From positions 1 through 64,000 of the forward strand of contig MTMD02000014.1 of the NCBI GenBank assembly GCA_002010065.2: a stretch of 64,000 bases of DNA, in the 5' to 3' direction. The translations under genes and the position numbers were made by a program. This stretch comes from Candidatus Pyrohabitans jungbluthii (GTDB taxonomy: Archaea; Hydrothermarchaeota; Hydrothermarchaeia; Hydrothermarchaeales; BMS3B). Of the stretch, positions 44,034 to 52,773 are shown one piece after another; the first letter of the stretch is position 1; the number at the start of each line of letters is the position of its first letter. The notes below the pieces were generated by a model. That model did not search any database, had not been told where the DNA came from, and saw only the letters and a list, made by a program, of their open reading frames with translations.

Positions 44034-44571
44034 AATAGTGCTGCTTCTCCTGATTTTACTTTCGGTGATTTCAGGCACGCTGCTTTATATTAAGTTTCAG
44101 AACCGGAAGTCTGATGCTTTGCTGCCAGAGAATGCGACAGTCTCCAATGGCCCATCCTATTTTCCCGAGCTGTACCTTAAGCCGGAACAGGTTAAAATTG
44201 AGCCAAATGAGACAGCGGTTGTCAATGTGGTTCTCGTAAATGGCTCAGCCGTAGCGGCTCTTGATATTGGTATTGAATACGACGGAAATGTGATCGAGGT
44301 GCTAAACGTCACCTCAAACTACAGCATTAATTATTCCACCGGCTATATACTCGACCACTTTCTTAAGAATGTCCTGGAGCTGGAAATATATCCTGAGAGA
44401 CCCATCGAAAATGGCAGCATAGTGGCAAGCATCGCCATACGAGGGGTGCGTGAGGGTAAGAGCGTTCTGAGCTTCTCTATCTTTTCCGAGCTGTACGATG
44501 AAAAAGGAAAGCCGATAAACAGGGGGCTTTTCGACATCGCGGAGGTTGTGGTGGGAAATGAGCAACTATGA
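44014..44571 (+). CDS. Membrane-anchored cohesin-like protein
   Basis: 185 residues: an N-terminal helix (about 8-27), then a beta-sandwich that resembles cohesin domains (LYLKPEQVKIEPNETAVVNV; AALDIGIEYDGNVIEVLNV; GSIVASIAIRGVREGKSVLS). Archaeal cohesin-like domains occur on surface proteins and mediate protein-protein contacts with dockerin-like partners; no dockerin is visible here. Several N-x-S/T sites would allow N-glycosylation. It is convergent with a large secreted protein gene. Confidence 0.72.
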   Translation: MSSRNIKIVLLLLILLSVISGTLLYIKFQNRKSDALLPENATVSNGPSYFPELYLKPEQVKIEPNETAVVNVVLVNGSAVAALDIGIEYDGNVIEVLNVTSNYSINYSTGYILDHFLKNVLELEIYPERPIENGSIVASIAIRGVREGKSVLSFSIFSELYDEKGKPINRGLFDIAEVVVGNEQL

Positions 44572-44589
44572 AGCCTCATCCAGTAACTC

Positions 44590-46263
44590 TTAGAGATAAT
44601 GCCCCTGGACAGTTGACTCGGCGCAAACATATCTTTCCATCTCCCTCACCTCCCCATTTTTAAGCACCATGTACTTCGCGTATATTAGCCTGTCCTTCCC
44701 CAGGCTCTTTCTGTAGAGCCTTTCAACGATGAAGCCTCCGGCTTCTTCTCTCGCAACGGTGTGGGATATCGGCGGCTCCCTCAGGATTTTGAGCTCTCCT
44801 CCCATCTTCTGAGCCTCTTCCCTCATATCCTGCAGGACCTTCTGAAGCTCTCCCTCATTTACCTCCCGGTGCTCCCTTCCGTACCAGGAATTTGAAGTTT
44901 CATGAACCACAAAGCGCACATAGTCTGCCGCCTCTTCCGGTGTATCTATGGGCGCAAACAGGAAGGATGCCTGCTCCCAGCCTTCCACGGCGAAGCCCAC
45001 GTTGTTGTATTCGGCGATGAGATAGCTGAGCTCATCCGCTCCGATGCGCTGGTAGATGGGTCTGATAAGCCTGAAGCCCTCTCTGAGCTTTAGGCTGGGG
45101 TAGCGCCTTTTAACACCCTCTTCCGTTGAAATTACCCCGAGACCCTCGGATATTTCAAACTCCTCGTCGAGGATTGGAACCTCCTCGCCGTTGATGATGA
45201 GGCGCTCCCTGAGACCGTCGTAGGTGACGTTGTGGGGTGGGAAGAACGCAGGAGCCCTCGCGTAGAAGCGGGACCAGACCTCAATGTTCACCAGATAGTT
45301 GCCCCTGACCTGCACAATGTCAAGAAGCGCCTCGCACCTGCTTTTAATCAGAGGCTCCAACCCTCTGCTCACTCTGAACAGGTCCTCAAAGGTGTAGAAG
45401 TTGCAGTGGTCTAAGGAATTATACGACTTGAAGTAGTATGCATTTGCCCCCCGGAGGGACATGCTACCCCTGTCCATCCACTCAAGCTCATAGAGGAGGC
45501 TGAACAGGGTAGAGGAGTATTTCTTCGGCAGGTATCCCTTCGCCAGCCTATTCCCATCTTCACCCGGCCTGAGCTTTCTGATGTAGACCCTCACCGCCTC
45601 TGCGACCTCTCCGTCCTCCTCACGCCAGTAGGTCACAAACCTCTCCCCTCTCTTGCCGCCGAAAAAGCTCTCCAACCCCTCTGTTGAATTTGGCGGCGCC
45701 TCAACGACGCCCTCTTCACCCTTTATCCAGCCTTCCGGCAAGTAAGAGAAGCGTATATCCCCGCCTTCAATGGTCACCCCTCTGGCTACCTCCATAGCCT
45801 CGGTTTCCAGTATGTCACCCTTTTTATCCTGAGAAATGTAGGGATCGAGGTTTACGGTGAGATTCCCGAACACTCCTTTATCTATGGCGATAAAAGGCGG
45901 TGAATAGATTATGAGCAGATTCTCCGGATATGTGAGCGAAATAACCCTTCTGTCACCCTCCTTCATGGGCATGATGTACTCACCTTCATCTTTTTGATTC
46001 ATAAGAATGAGACTGCGATAGCCGGTATCTGCCACAAAATCGCCCCAGTATATGTTCCTAAGCTTTGGTTCTATTTTCTCAACCTCAATTACCACGTCGT
46101 AGTATCCTGTGGCAGGGTTCTCCCGCACCTCAACAAGTTTGAATGTCACCTCGACAGGAGAGGGCGGCACCGGCGGGGATAAAACAATATACAAGAGCAG
46201 GGCAGAAATGACGACCACGAATACGCCAGCTACGCCAAGAACTATTTTTAGAGACTTTCTCAT
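44590..46263 (-). CDS. Large membrane-anchored extracytoplasmic protein of unknown function
   Basis: 557 residues: MRKSLKIVLG and one helix (8-28) followed by a long soluble part with few cysteines. Segments such as EVTFKLVEVRENPATGYYDV, FSYLPEGWIKGEEGV and ADYVRFVVHETSNSWYGREH suggest beta-rich domains, but I know no family. Being anchored outside and next to the cohesin-like protein and the giant lipoprotein, it probably belongs to one surface system. Confidence 0.6.
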   Translation of the reverse strand: MRKSLKIVLGVAGVFVVVISALLLYIVLSPPVPPSPVEVTFKLVEVRENPATGYYDVVIEVEKIEPKLRNIYWGDFVADTGYRSLILMNQKDEGEYIMPMKEGDRRVISLTYPENLLIIYSPPFIAIDKGVFGNLTVNLDPYISQDKKGDILETEAMEVARGVTIEGGDIRFSYLPEGWIKGEEGVVEAPPNSTEGLESFFGGKRGERFVTYWREEDGEVAEAVRVYIRKLRPGEDGNRLAKGYLPKKYSSTLFSLLYELEWMDRGSMSLRGANAYYFKSYNSLDHCNFYTFEDLFRVSRGLEPLIKSRCEALLDIVQVRGNYLVNIEVWSRFYARAPAFFPPHNVTYDGLRERLIINGEEVPILDEEFEISEGLGVISTEEGVKRRYPSLKLREGFRLIRPIYQRIGADELSYLIAEYNNVGFAVEGWEQASFLFAPIDTPEEAADYVRFVVHETSNSWYGREHREVNEGELQKVLQDMREEAQKMGGELKILREPPISHTVAREEAGGFIVERLYRKSLGKDRLIYAKYMVLKNGEVREMERYVCAESTVQGHYL

Positions 46264-46316
46264 TATCTTATTCTCTCCTTCGGTTACAGCCTAAAGGAAG
46301 CGTAGAATTGGGCAAA

Positions 46317-46352
46317 CTACCATCCTCCGTCATCGCCGCCATCGCCCCAGTC
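46317..46352. repeat. 36-bp inverted repeat, copy 1
   Basis: The last 36 bases of the short zinc-ribbon gene, including its stop codon, are identical in inverted orientation to 48230-48265. Identity stops exactly after the TAG on one side and at a single change (GGT/GGA) on the other. It encodes DWGDGGDDGGW and the stop. Confidence 0.85.
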
Positions 46353-46985
46353 ACCATCATCGCCATCATCAGAGCCGCCGTAGCCGAAGGAGTCATCAAA
46401 GGCGGCGTCATCCGAATTTACATCCTCAAGTATTGAGCTGTAGTCCTCCTCCGGAATTGCGACAACCTCTGCAACCTCCGATTGAGAAACACCCTGCGGA
46501 AGGTCGTTGAGGTAGGACATAACAAATATTGGTGCTGCATACCGCATTGCATCGTCCTCATCTTCCCTGATGATTCTCCCTATTTTCTTCCTGTCCTCCT
46601 CAACAATTTTTTCTGCTTTGGGTGTCAGCTCATAGTACTTTTTCTTTCTAAAAAATCCCTTCTTCTTAACCCTGAGCAGGTCTCTTTTTATCAGCTTGTC
46701 GACAGTATTCCTGATGTAGGAGTGGGACTTTCGGACCATCTTTGCGATTATTTCCGTGTTGCTAATCCCGTGCTTCACCGCCATTAATACAGAAAGCTGT
46801 ACCGGGGGAAGCGAGCATTTGATTTTCTTTTTCTTCGTCTTCTTTGTAGATTTTTTAGATTTTGCCTTGACTTTCCTGTTAGCCTTGCTTAAAATTGATT
46901 GTCTGTACTTCCTTAAATCTTTGCCACAGTTAGAACAGAAATTGTGCTTCTCACCCACCTCTGCCCCGCATTCAGGGCAAAACAT
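46317..46985 (-). CDS. Zinc-ribbon, winged-helix protein with acidic Gly/Trp tail (short paralog)
   Basis: 222 residues from MFCPECGAEVGEKHNFCSNC; the upstream open frame is not conserved. Residues 1-25 are a zinc ribbon (CPECG...CSNCG). A Lys-rich linker (27-60) leads to a winged helix (about 60-135: VQLSVLMAVKHGISNTEIIA; KKGFFRKKKYYELTPKAEK). After a helical region come Asp/Gly repeats ending DGDWGDGGDDGGW. It looks like a DNA-binding regulator. It is divergent from, and homologous to, the gene at 47180, sharing an exact 36-bp sequence at the 3' end. Confidence 0.7.
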   Translation of the reverse strand: MFCPECGAEVGEKHNFCSNCGKDLRKYRQSILSKANRKVKAKSKKSTKKTKKKKIKCSLPPVQLSVLMAVKHGISNTEIIAKMVRKSHSYIRNTVDKLIKRDLLRVKKKGFFRKKKYYELTPKAEKIVEEDRKKIGRIIREDEDDAMRYAAPIFVMSYLNDLPQGVSQSEVAEVVAIPEEDYSSILEDVNSDDAAFDDSFGYGGSDDGDDGDWGDGGDDGGW

Positions 46986-47179
46986 ATTATCCCCTCTGGT
47001 TATGTTGGTATTTATATTTTTCGCAAACTGTGGCGGCTGAGGGCGAATCGCATAAATTTGCGGCAAAAATCGAAGATATTGTGATTTTGCTGTAAAACTG
47101 CGCCAGTTGGATATTATTACTTGCACACATAAACCACAAACTATTTATATGACTAAAATTTTATAAGGATAAATTGAAC

Positions 47180-48265
47180 ATGTTCTGCTCTAATTGCGGA
47201 GTAGAAGTGGAGGAAACTGACAAATTTTGTTATAATTGCGGGCATAAACTAAAGGTTAGAGGCAGGGTTTCTAAGAGTGCTGGCGGGGAGGTGGAGAAGC
47301 AGGTCAGCAAGGCTAAATCTGCTAAATCTCCAGCTAGGGGTAAAGCTAAAAGTAAAATAAAGCTGAAGTGCTCAATTCAGGGGATGAACAAAAAATTCAA
47401 ACCCAACGGCTCCTACAGGCTTTACAGTCTCGGGAGGGTTTCCCTCGAGGAGGCTCTGGAGTATCTGAGAATGATGCCTGAAAAGGAGGACTTTCCGCCA
47501 AAACTTCTGAAGAGAATTAAGAATATGGAAGACGTGTGTGTGCCCCACTTAATCTTCTCAAACACCTACACCCTCACCTTTTTCACCTCAGACGGAGAGT
47601 CAATAGAGGTGATAACAGAAGACTTCACCGAACTTGCAGGATTTAAATTTAAAAGTAGCTCTGCCGAGCTAATAGCGGTTGACGTCAGCAGAGAGGAGGC
47701 AGAGGAGATATTGAAGGATTTCTTCTGGAGAGTTGAGAGGATAAAGGAACTGAAGCTGAGGCTCTCCCCGCTTCAGCTGTCGATAATGACAGCCATAGAC
47801 AATGGTGTAAGCAACTCGCACGCCATGGCTGCGGTTACTGGTGTGGGGCAGAGTGAGGTGAAGGATGAGATTAAGGAGCTGCTGGATAAGGATTACATTA
47901 AGCTCAGGAAGAAGGGCTTTATAAGGAAGAAGTACTGGTATGAGCTTACTCCGAAGGGTGAGAGCATACTTGCGAGGGACAGGAGGAAGGTTGAGAAGGC
48001 GGTGGCAGATGATGACAAGATGCTGAATAATTTTGCTGCCCTCTTCTGGATGATGTATGCCCTGCATGTCGTTCCTGATACCATCACCGGAGACCAGATC
48101 GTAGATGTCATAGGCGAACCCCCCGGAGAGGTGGAGGAAGTGGTCGCCGTGCCGGAGGACATGGCATACGACATCGACGTAGATGCAGGTGGAGATGGCG
48201 ACGATGGAGGCGATTATGGAGACGACGGAGACTGGGGCGATGGCGGCGATGACGGAGGATGGTAG
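47180..48265 (+). CDS. Zinc-ribbon, winged-helix protein with acidic Gly/Trp tail (long paralog)
   Basis: 361 residues from MFCSNCGVEVEETDKFCYNC; a TTG two codons earlier is an alternative. The zinc ribbon (1-25) and basic linker are followed by an extra domain missing from the paralog (about 65-195, with RLYSLGRVSLEEALEYLRMM), then the shared winged helix (about 200-275: LQLSIMTAIDNGVSNSHAMA; KKGFIRKKYWYELTPKGE) and the tail DGDWGDGGDDGGW. TATTTATATG lies about 30 bases upstream, giving a very short leader. It precedes the giant lipoprotein gene by 10 bases and is probably cotranscribed with it. Confidence 0.7.
   Translation: MFCSNCGVEVEETDKFCYNCGHKLKVRGRVSKSAGGEVEKQVSKAKSAKSPARGKAKSKIKLKCSIQGMNKKFKPNGSYRLYSLGRVSLEEALEYLRMMPEKEDFPPKLLKRIKNMEDVCVPHLIFSNTYTLTFFTSDGESIEVITEDFTELAGFKFKSSSAELIAVDVSREEAEEILKDFFWRVERIKELKLRLSPLQLSIMTAIDNGVSNSHAMAAVTGVGQSEVKDEIKELLDKDYIKLRKKGFIRKKYWYELTPKGESILARDRRKVEKAVADDDKMLNNFAALFWMMYALHVVPDTITGDQIVDVIGEPPGEVEEVVAVPEDMAYDIDVDAGGDGDDGGDYGDDGDWGDGGDDGGW
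48230..48265. repeat. 36-bp inverted repeat, copy 2
   Basis: The 3' end of the long zinc-ribbon gene, identical to the reverse complement of 46317-46352. Such perfect identity over the tail, against diverged sequence elsewhere, points to recent gene conversion or strong selection on both DNA and peptide. Confidence 0.85.
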
Positions 48266-48275
48266 AGAAGCAGGG

Positions 48276-51023
48276 ATGAAAGACCGGCTTATTTTACTTT
48301 TGATTTTCACGGTTTTACCCGCTATTCTCCTGAGCGGCTGTTTTGGCGGTGGGGAGGAGTTTGTGGAGGAGGTGATACTCGAAAAAACCATAAATCCAGA
48401 TGAGACCCAGACTGTGGAATTTGACGGCGGGAGTGTTACAATACCTTTTGGAACAATCGACGAGAATGATACCTTAAGAGTGGCAGTGGTGAAAAAAGCA
48501 CCAAAACCAGAAGGTGCTGAAATATTAAGAGCCTACAATATAGATTTGGCCAAGACGGAAAATCTCAACGGATATATTGAGATAAAGCTGAGGCACACCG
48601 GGCCAGCCAAAAACATTGTGGCTCTGACCTACGACGAATCCTCCAAGAGATGGGTGGGTGTGTTGTACAGAATAGTCGATGATGGCGTTATTATATACAC
48701 CCCGCACCTGTCCTATTTTGCCACAGCTGTGGTGACTCACGAGTCAGGACCAATGGCAAAGATAAACTTAGATTACGTATCCGCAGCCGGCGTCTCAATG
48801 GATGAGGATAGAGCGTTAGCTGTGCTGCGGGAATACGTAAACAACAACTACGAGCCTGGTCCCAATGCCTACAGGGTTGGCTGGGACGCCGCGATGGAGT
48901 ATTTTGGAATTGGGGGTGCAGCATCAACCTTCGCCCAGCATGGGCTTGACGTGCAGACGCTTGATAAGTTCAACACATGGGCAACGCACTTAGGGGTTGT
49001 GTTTGCAGTAATACAGCTTGGCTGGGATCTGTATGATGGAAATGCCGATGAAGGAACTGTTAACTTTCTGAAGAACATGATGTACTCGGCGGTGGGTGAG
49101 TTTGGCACCCCAGCAATGCAACTCAGCTTTGTTGGTGTATTTGCAATAGACTACTCTCTAACAAAGTTCATGGTAACCGCTATAAGCGACAGGGAGAAGA
49201 TATGGGAGGAAGCCTACAAGCTGTACTATAAGAAAGATGATAGGGTAAAGCAGAAGAAAAAGATGAAATACTGGTATGATGAATTTTTAAAACTTTACAA
49301 GGAGAGCAGAACTCCTGCGGAATTAAAAGCAAAAATTGATAAAGCTATAAACGACTACGTTTACGATTTCTGGGAGGATGAAACCACAGTTGCTTTCTAT
49401 CAGGAAGAGGTCATGAAACACGCCTGGACCGGCGGCGGTGGGCTGAACGAGGAGCTTAAAAAGAAAATCTCAGAAAATCATAAGGCGGAGCTTATGAATG
49501 CCCTAAAGCCAGTATTTTGGAGGCTTGAAGAGCAGATTTTACTTGAAATGCAGGCAAAAGCCACCAGACAATTGAAGAAAATGGCTGAGGAACTGAACAA
49601 AGTGTATACCCTGAATGTCAGGGTAAACGGTCCAAAAGATTTTGTTTCGGGGCTTGAAGTTTATATTCCAGTGAAGGCGGGTAATCAGGAGCAGTGGAGC
49701 TGGGAGACGGACGAGAGCGGCGAGTGCTTCATCAGGTTTACCCTCTACGGACTCCTGAAATCACAGGCAAAGAACAAGGTTGTGCTTATAACAAAGACTG
49801 GAGAAAAAATTGAGCAGGAGTTCAAGCTCACTTCTAGGTCAACGAGCGTTGTTTTTAATATAGAGGGCAAGGGTAGCATTCAGGTCAGCGTAACACCGAA
49901 GAGGGTTGCTCCCGGGGACAAGATTAAGGTGAGCGTTCAGGTAAATCCGCCTGTTGAAACAGAGCTGGAGATTAAGATAGAGAATATTGAGACGGGGTAT
50001 GGAAAGAAATCAGAGCCGTGGAAGGTTAAGACAGGCAAGGACGGCAGATACGAGAGCAACTTTGTTATCCAGCCCAAAGATGTTTATAAGAAGGCGGGTA
50101 AGAATGTGTTAATTGTCACCGCCCCAGAGCTCGGAGCTGAAGGCAAAGCAACCTTCGAGATTATCAAGCCGGAGATCAGCGTTACAGTCTCACCCTCAAC
50201 AGTTAGACCGGGTGAGGCTGTGGTGATAAAGGCGAGGGTTGAGCCGCCCGGGAGGTATAAAGCCAAGCTTTCCGTTTTGAACGCGCAGAGCGGTGCGAGC
50301 TACAGCGACATAAAATACACGGACAGCAGCGGAAACTTCAGATATCAGCTGAGGATATACGCGAAAAACATCGAGCAAAAGCTGGGAACAAACATCGTCA
50401 GCGTTGAGATACCAAAACTCGGGGTTATGGGCACCGCAAGCTTTGTTGTTGAGGCAGAGGTGATGCCGACACCGAAGCCAACGCAGACGCCGGCACCCAC
50501 ATCTGAGCCTACAGGGACACCACTTCCAGGAGAGCCCACAACTACACCACAGGCTGAAAGTCCCTTCAATTTAAATAAGGAATATAAGGCAGGTTTTGTG
50601 GTAGATGTAGAACTCCAAGATGGAAAGCGCGATTGGTTTAATTTAAATACCTATGGATATGGCAGTAAAGTAACTAACAATATATATCATGTTAAGTATG
50701 ACTATCGTGGAGACCCAAGGACTATAGGAGAGTTCAAAGCAACTTTCGACCAAAATTACAGGCTCATGACAATAAATGCTTGGCAAAAGATATTAAATAA
50801 AAAAGGAGATGTCGAACTTGAAAAAGGATTAATCTGCAACAATCTTGGATTAGATGTTTATGGCAGATCTTGGAATGGGGATAGGGTGAGATATTGGAGT
50901 GGAGATGAAAAATTGCTATCTTCTTCCTGTACTGCGTATCATCGACATTTGGGCACTGAAATGAAAATAAAGCGGGTCGTTGAACTGGATATTAAGTTTA
51001 GAATGATTGAAGATGAAAAATGA
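48276..51023 (+). CDS. Giant lipoprotein with Ig-like repeats and Pro/Thr tether
   Basis: 915 residues from MKDRLILLLIF; the frame upstream only overlaps the zinc-ribbon gene. Lipobox ILLSGC (Cys21). A beta-rich module (about 30-140, possibly ZU5-like: VTIPFGTIDENDTLRVAVV), a helical region with a hydrophobic patch (about 165-440), a carboxypeptidase-regulatory-like module (about 445-525), two Ig-like repeats (SVTPKRVAPGDKIKVSVQVN; TVSPSTVRPGEAVVIKARVE), a PTPKPTQTPAPTSEPTGTP tether and a C-terminal domain of about 150 residues with three Cys. I know no full-length homolog. It would sit on the outer membrane face, encoded 10 bases after a putative regulator. Confidence 0.7.
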   Translation: MKDRLILLLIFTVLPAILLSGCFGGGEEFVEEVILEKTINPDETQTVEFDGGSVTIPFGTIDENDTLRVAVVKKAPKPEGAEILRAYNIDLAKTENLNGYIEIKLRHTGPAKNIVALTYDESSKRWVGVLYRIVDDGVIIYTPHLSYFATAVVTHESGPMAKINLDYVSAAGVSMDEDRALAVLREYVNNNYEPGPNAYRVGWDAAMEYFGIGGAASTFAQHGLDVQTLDKFNTWATHLGVVFAVIQLGWDLYDGNADEGTVNFLKNMMYSAVGEFGTPAMQLSFVGVFAIDYSLTKFMVTAISDREKIWEEAYKLYYKKDDRVKQKKKMKYWYDEFLKLYKESRTPAELKAKIDKAINDYVYDFWEDETTVAFYQEEVMKHAWTGGGGLNEELKKKISENHKAELMNALKPVFWRLEEQILLEMQAKATRQLKKMAEELNKVYTLNVRVNGPKDFVSGLEVYIPVKAGNQEQWSWETDESGECFIRFTLYGLLKSQAKNKVVLITKTGEKIEQEFKLTSRSTSVVFNIEGKGSIQVSVTPKRVAPGDKIKVSVQVNPPVETELEIKIENIETGYGKKSEPWKVKTGKDGRYESNFVIQPKDVYKKAGKNVLIVTAPELGAEGKATFEIIKPEISVTVSPSTVRPGEAVVIKARVEPPGRYKAKLSVLNAQSGASYSDIKYTDSSGNFRYQLRIYAKNIEQKLGTNIVSVEIPKLGVMGTASFVVEAEVMPTPKPTQTPAPTSEPTGTPLPGEPTTTPQAESPFNLNKEYKAGFVVDVELQDGKRDWFNLNTYGYGSKVTNNIYHVKYDYRGDPRTIGEFKATFDQNYRLMTINAWQKILNKKGDVELEKGLICNNLGLDVYGRSWNGDRVRYWSGDEKLLSSSCTAYHRHLGTEMKIKRVVELDIKFRMIEDEK

Positions 51024-51108
51024 ATCCAAGGTTGCCTTGAGTGACACAATTGATGAAACGCTATCCCGTAGCGTTTGCAATTTATTTACACCTGACAGGT
51101 GATAAAAG

Positions 51109-52086
51109 GTGTTTGGTTTGGAGTGGGAGTACGACGTGATGTACTGGGTTAATGCGATAACTATTTCATCAGACAGCTCTTTCATCGTTGCCGGTTCTGC
51201 TGATGGAGGGATACATTCACTCGCCAGAAACGGCGAGCTTCTGTGGGATTATGAAGCAGAGGGCAGCATCCGTGCGATGGCTGTGGTGGAAGATGCCTCA
51301 TGCATCGCCGCGGGCATAGACGGCGGGGAGGTGCTCCTACTCAGCAGGAGCGGTGAGCTTATCTGGAGCCATGGGCTTGAAAGCAGGGTTAGCTCTGTCT
51401 CCGTCCCGTCGGATGGGTCTTTTGTAGCCGCAGGTGCAGGTGGCTGGCTCTATGTCTTCAGCAGACGCGGAAAACTCCTGTGGAGCAGTAAGGTTGCCCG
51501 GAGCGTTGATTCGGTATCTGCATCGGCAAACGGCTCATGCATAGCTGTGGGAGCCAGAGACCTGAGCAGCGGTAAGGTTTGCCTTTTCGACAGGCATGGA
51601 GATGTGCTCTGGGAGCAGAAGACCGGCTGGAGCTTAGCCGGGAGCGTGAAGGTTGCAGCCTCTCAGAGAGGGACGCTGATTGCCGCGGGCTCGTTGCACG
51701 GTGTAAGGATGTTCGACGCGGGTGGTGAGTGTCTGTGGTACTACGAAACCGGAGGTGGCGTTGAGGATTTAGCCTTCTCTCCGGACGGCAACTACGTGGT
51801 TGCCGGCACCCTCGATGGGGCGGTTTATTTATTTAGCAAAGATGGAATGGTGTGGAGCAGAAAACTTAAAAGCTCAATCCGGGCGGTTGGGATTTCAGAA
51901 GCAGGCTGCAGCGTGGCGGCTCTGGACAACGGTTTCATTTACCTGTTTGATAGGGAGGGTGAGATTCTCTGGGAGAAGGAGACATACGAGGGCATTTGCA
52001 GTATAGACATTTCCCGCGACGGCTTGTGCATTGCCGCTGGCTCTGAGGACGGCGTTGTGTACATGTTTTCAAGGAGAAGAACCTGA
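51109..52086 (+). CDS. PQQ/WD-like beta-propeller protein
   Basis: 325 residues starting at GTG with AGGTGA before it. About eight blades repeat the pattern 'S-DGS-IVAGSADG-I-L-ar-GELLW' (e.g. LLSRSGELIWSHGLESRVSS; LFDRHGDVLWEQKTGWS; LFDREGEILWEKETYEGICS). No signal peptide or membrane helix is visible, so it should be cytoplasmic and act as a scaffold or sensor. It follows the giant lipoprotein gene by 85 bases on the same strand and may belong to the same module. Confidence 0.85.
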   Translation: MFGLEWEYDVMYWVNAITISSDSSFIVAGSADGGIHSLARNGELLWDYEAEGSIRAMAVVEDASCIAAGIDGGEVLLLSRSGELIWSHGLESRVSSVSVPSDGSFVAAGAGGWLYVFSRRGKLLWSSKVARSVDSVSASANGSCIAVGARDLSSGKVCLFDRHGDVLWEQKTGWSLAGSVKVAASQRGTLIAAGSLHGVRMFDAGGECLWYYETGGGVEDLAFSPDGNYVVAGTLDGAVYLFSKDGMVWSRKLKSSIRAVGISEAGCSVAALDNGFIYLFDREGEILWEKETYEGICSIDISRDGLCIAAGSEDGVVYMFSRRRT

Positions 52087-52135
52087 GAAATCACTGAGTA
52101 TTGATGCAGACGGAGCGTGTAGATGTTATATAATT

Positions 52136-52444
52136 TCAGCGCAGCAGCCACTTCTCACCCCATCTTCGCAGCGCATTCTCAAGCTCACGCAGGTCTTTGC
52201 CCTTCTCGGTGAGGGAATACTCCACTCTTATAGGTGAGTTGTAAACTTTTCTTTTCACAATCCCCTGCTCTTCCAGCTCTTTTAGGCACTTGGAGAGGGT
52301 TTTTGAAGAAATCGCCCCGAGGCTACGCTTGAGTTCATTAAAGCCCTTTGGTCCATCAAAAAGGAAGTGGACTATTGCTAGGTGCCACTTTCTGCCCAGT
52401 AGATTTATCGCCTCCACCACCGGGCAAACTTCCCTCTGCCTCAT
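52136..52444 (-). CDS. HxlR-family transcriptional regulator
   Basis: 102 residues of winged-helix fold: CPVVEAINLLGRKWHLAIVH, GFNELKRSLGAISSKTLSKC, LKELEEQGIVKRKVYN and RVEYSLTEKG. The N-terminal Cys (residue 7) is the conserved redox- or electrophile-sensing Cys of the family, and a second Cys is present in the recognition region. It is divergent from CDGSH and DsbA-like genes, its likely targets. Confidence 0.93.
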   Translation of the reverse strand: MRQREVCPVVEAINLLGRKWHLAIVHFLFDGPKGFNELKRSLGAISSKTLSKCLKELEEQGIVKRKVYNSPIRVEYSLTEKGKDLRELENALRRWGEKWLLR

Positions 52445-52466
52445 CTAAATCACCACCGGGAAATCT

Positions 52467-52524
52467 GGTTACATCTAGGTTACGTTAAGTATAAATACTT
52501 TTCTATGGAAACTAGGTATAAAAA
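52467..52524. promoter_or_regulatory. HxlR/CDGSH divergent promoter with repeated operator half-sites
   Basis: GGTTAC occurs at 52467-52472 and 52478-52483, one helical turn apart; both copies sit in similar flanks (CTGGTTAC and TAGGTTAC). The inverted repeat AAGTAT-AA-ATACTT follows. TATAAAAA at 52517-52524 is about 26 bases before the GTG start of the CDGSH gene. The layout suits autoregulation by HxlR with repression or activation of the redox genes. Confidence 0.45.
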
Positions 52525-52544
52525 GGAAATTGGAGGTGAAAGAT

Positions 52545-52742
52545 GTGGCAAGGCTGGTGAAGTTGGAAGGAAAGGAGCCGAAGGTAATAACCGAGGAGGA
52601 GGCGAAGTTTCCCATAGGTATATGTACCTGCGGCTTAAGTGCAAACTTCCCATTCTGTGACGGCTCCCACAAGCGCTGCGCAGACGAGGAGGAAGGCTCG
52701 CTCTACGTCTACGATGCAAACTCCAGGGTGAGGGTAAAGTAA
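52545..52742 (+). CDS. CDGSH iron-sulfur protein
   Basis: 65 residues from the GTG that follows GGAGGTG by about six bases. The motif CTCGLSANFPFCDGSH (C-x-C...C-x3-H) binds a [2Fe-2S] cluster with three Cys and one His, as in mitoNEET. It is cytoplasmic and likely senses or shuttles electrons or clusters. The frame remains open five codons upstream, so the start may vary. Confidence 0.9.
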   Translation: MARLVKLEGKEPKVITEEEAKFPIGICTCGLSANFPFCDGSHKRCADEEEGSLYVYDANSRVRVK

Positions 52743-52773
52743 CCCTCCCTCTTTCTTTTTCAGTGGAGTAAAA

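Noticed and set aside
48183-48275. Longer start for the giant lipoprotein inside the zinc-ribbon gene
   Set aside because: The added residues only overlap the Asp/Gly tail codons in another frame; the ATG at 48276 begins a clear lipoprotein signal.
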